DNA of 64,000 nucleotides from Planobispora longispora (GTDB lineage: Bacteria > Actinomycetota > Actinomycetes > Streptosporangiales > Streptosporangiaceae). Location of the stretch: the NCBI RefSeq assembly GCF_016863135.1, contig NZ_BOOH01000057.1, positions 62,001 through 126,000 of the forward strand, read 5' to 3'. Position 1 is the first letter of the stretch. Every line of letters starts with the position of its first letter. Under the pieces are notes generated by a model. It had not been told where the DNA came from. It saw only the letters and a list, made by a program, of their open reading frames with translations, and searched no databases. Below, one piece after another: positions 63,883 through 64,000 of this stretch. The position numbers and the translations under genes were made by a program.

Positions 63883-64000
63883 TCAGGTCTCGATCTCGGT
63901 CCGGTCGCCCGACCAGAGCGTGTGGAAGACGCCCTCGCGGTCGGCCCTGCGGTAGGTGTGGGCCCCGAAGAAGTCCCGCTGCCCCTGGATCAGCGCCGCC
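63883..64000 (-). CDS. gnd: 6-phosphogluconate dehydrogenase (decarboxylating), C-terminal end
   Basis: Only the last 38 codons and stop are in the window; the gene extends past the right edge. The visible end reads ALIQGQRDFFGAHTYRR, then EGVFHTLWSGDRTEIE, the conserved C-terminal tail of Gnd that contributes to the neighbouring subunit's active site. Gnd makes ribulose-5-P, CO2 and NADPH in the pentose phosphate pathway. Confidence 0.85.
   Translation of the reverse strand, partial: AALIQGQRDFFGAHTYRRADREGVFHTLWSGDRTEIET

Overview
The window is about 64 kb of very GC-rich DNA, densely packed with genes on both strands and with strong G/C bias at third codon positions. The gene families point to a mycelial actinobacterium, most likely of the Streptosporangium/Nonomuraea group. 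They include DUF397/XRE pairs, a DUF574-type (Methyltransf_19) methyltransferase, RsbW-like ATPases, a WS/DGAT acyltransferase, an actinobacterial DUF4031 protein, and many TetR, WYL, LysR and MmyB-like regulators. The family assignment is inference. No rRNA or tRNA gene, insertion sequence, phage module or CRISPR array was seen. Both window edges cut a gene: an M20 peptidase on the left and gnd on the right.

Region 1 (about 2-32 kb) is dominated by a dispersed peptidoglycan-recycling set. It comprises a five-gene peptide/muropeptide-type ABC importer followed by a GNAT enzyme (2372-9152), murQ with a penicillin-binding-type serine hydrolase (9344-11468), an RpiR/MurR-type regulator (17932-18831), nagZ (19018-20748), a DigH/YddW-like glycoside hydrolase (20991-22547), a BadF-type amino-sugar kinase (29503-30534) and anmK (30704-31948). 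Together they can import cell-wall fragments, trim them, phosphorylate anhydro-MurNAc and open the lactyl ether. Three of the promoter regions (importer, murQ, nagZ/digH) share a two-box AT-rich element whose boxes are exactly 29 bp apart in every copy. This is a plausible operator for the RpiR regulator.

Unrelated genes lie among these: a membrane protein divergent from a TetR regulator, an aldo/keto reductase, phoD, a NUDIX hydrolase, a LysR regulator, a decayed MFS transporter, an MFS/WYL efflux pair, an M20 dipeptidase and a kinase-like protein. Region 2 (32-50 kb) carries phosphoglucomutase, a lone methyl-accepting chemotaxis protein, a papain-like hydrolase and the actinobacterial signalling cluster (methyltransferase, anti-sigma ATPases, DUF397, XRE). 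It also has a TetR/SDR pair with clear operators, a wax-ester synthase and two more DHA2-type efflux pumps with divergent regulators.

Region 3 (50.5-55.4 kb) is the most unusual part. It is a tight four-gene minus-strand operon made of a coiled-coil protein, a RecB/Cas4-type nuclease with an apparent Fe-S cysteine set, a 489-residue protein of unknown family and an SF1B (Upf1/Dna2-like) helicase. The nuclease and helicase together look like a split Dna2. A divergent NYN-domain gene with a one-base frameshift sits beside it. Region 4 (56-64 kb) holds secreted and membrane proteins, an alpha/beta hydrolase, TerC, a lipoprotein, an imine-reductase-like gene behind a MerR/SoxR-type promoter, a D-2-hydroxyacid dehydrogenase, a uridine-kinase-like protein lacking its P-loop lysine, and the end of gnd.
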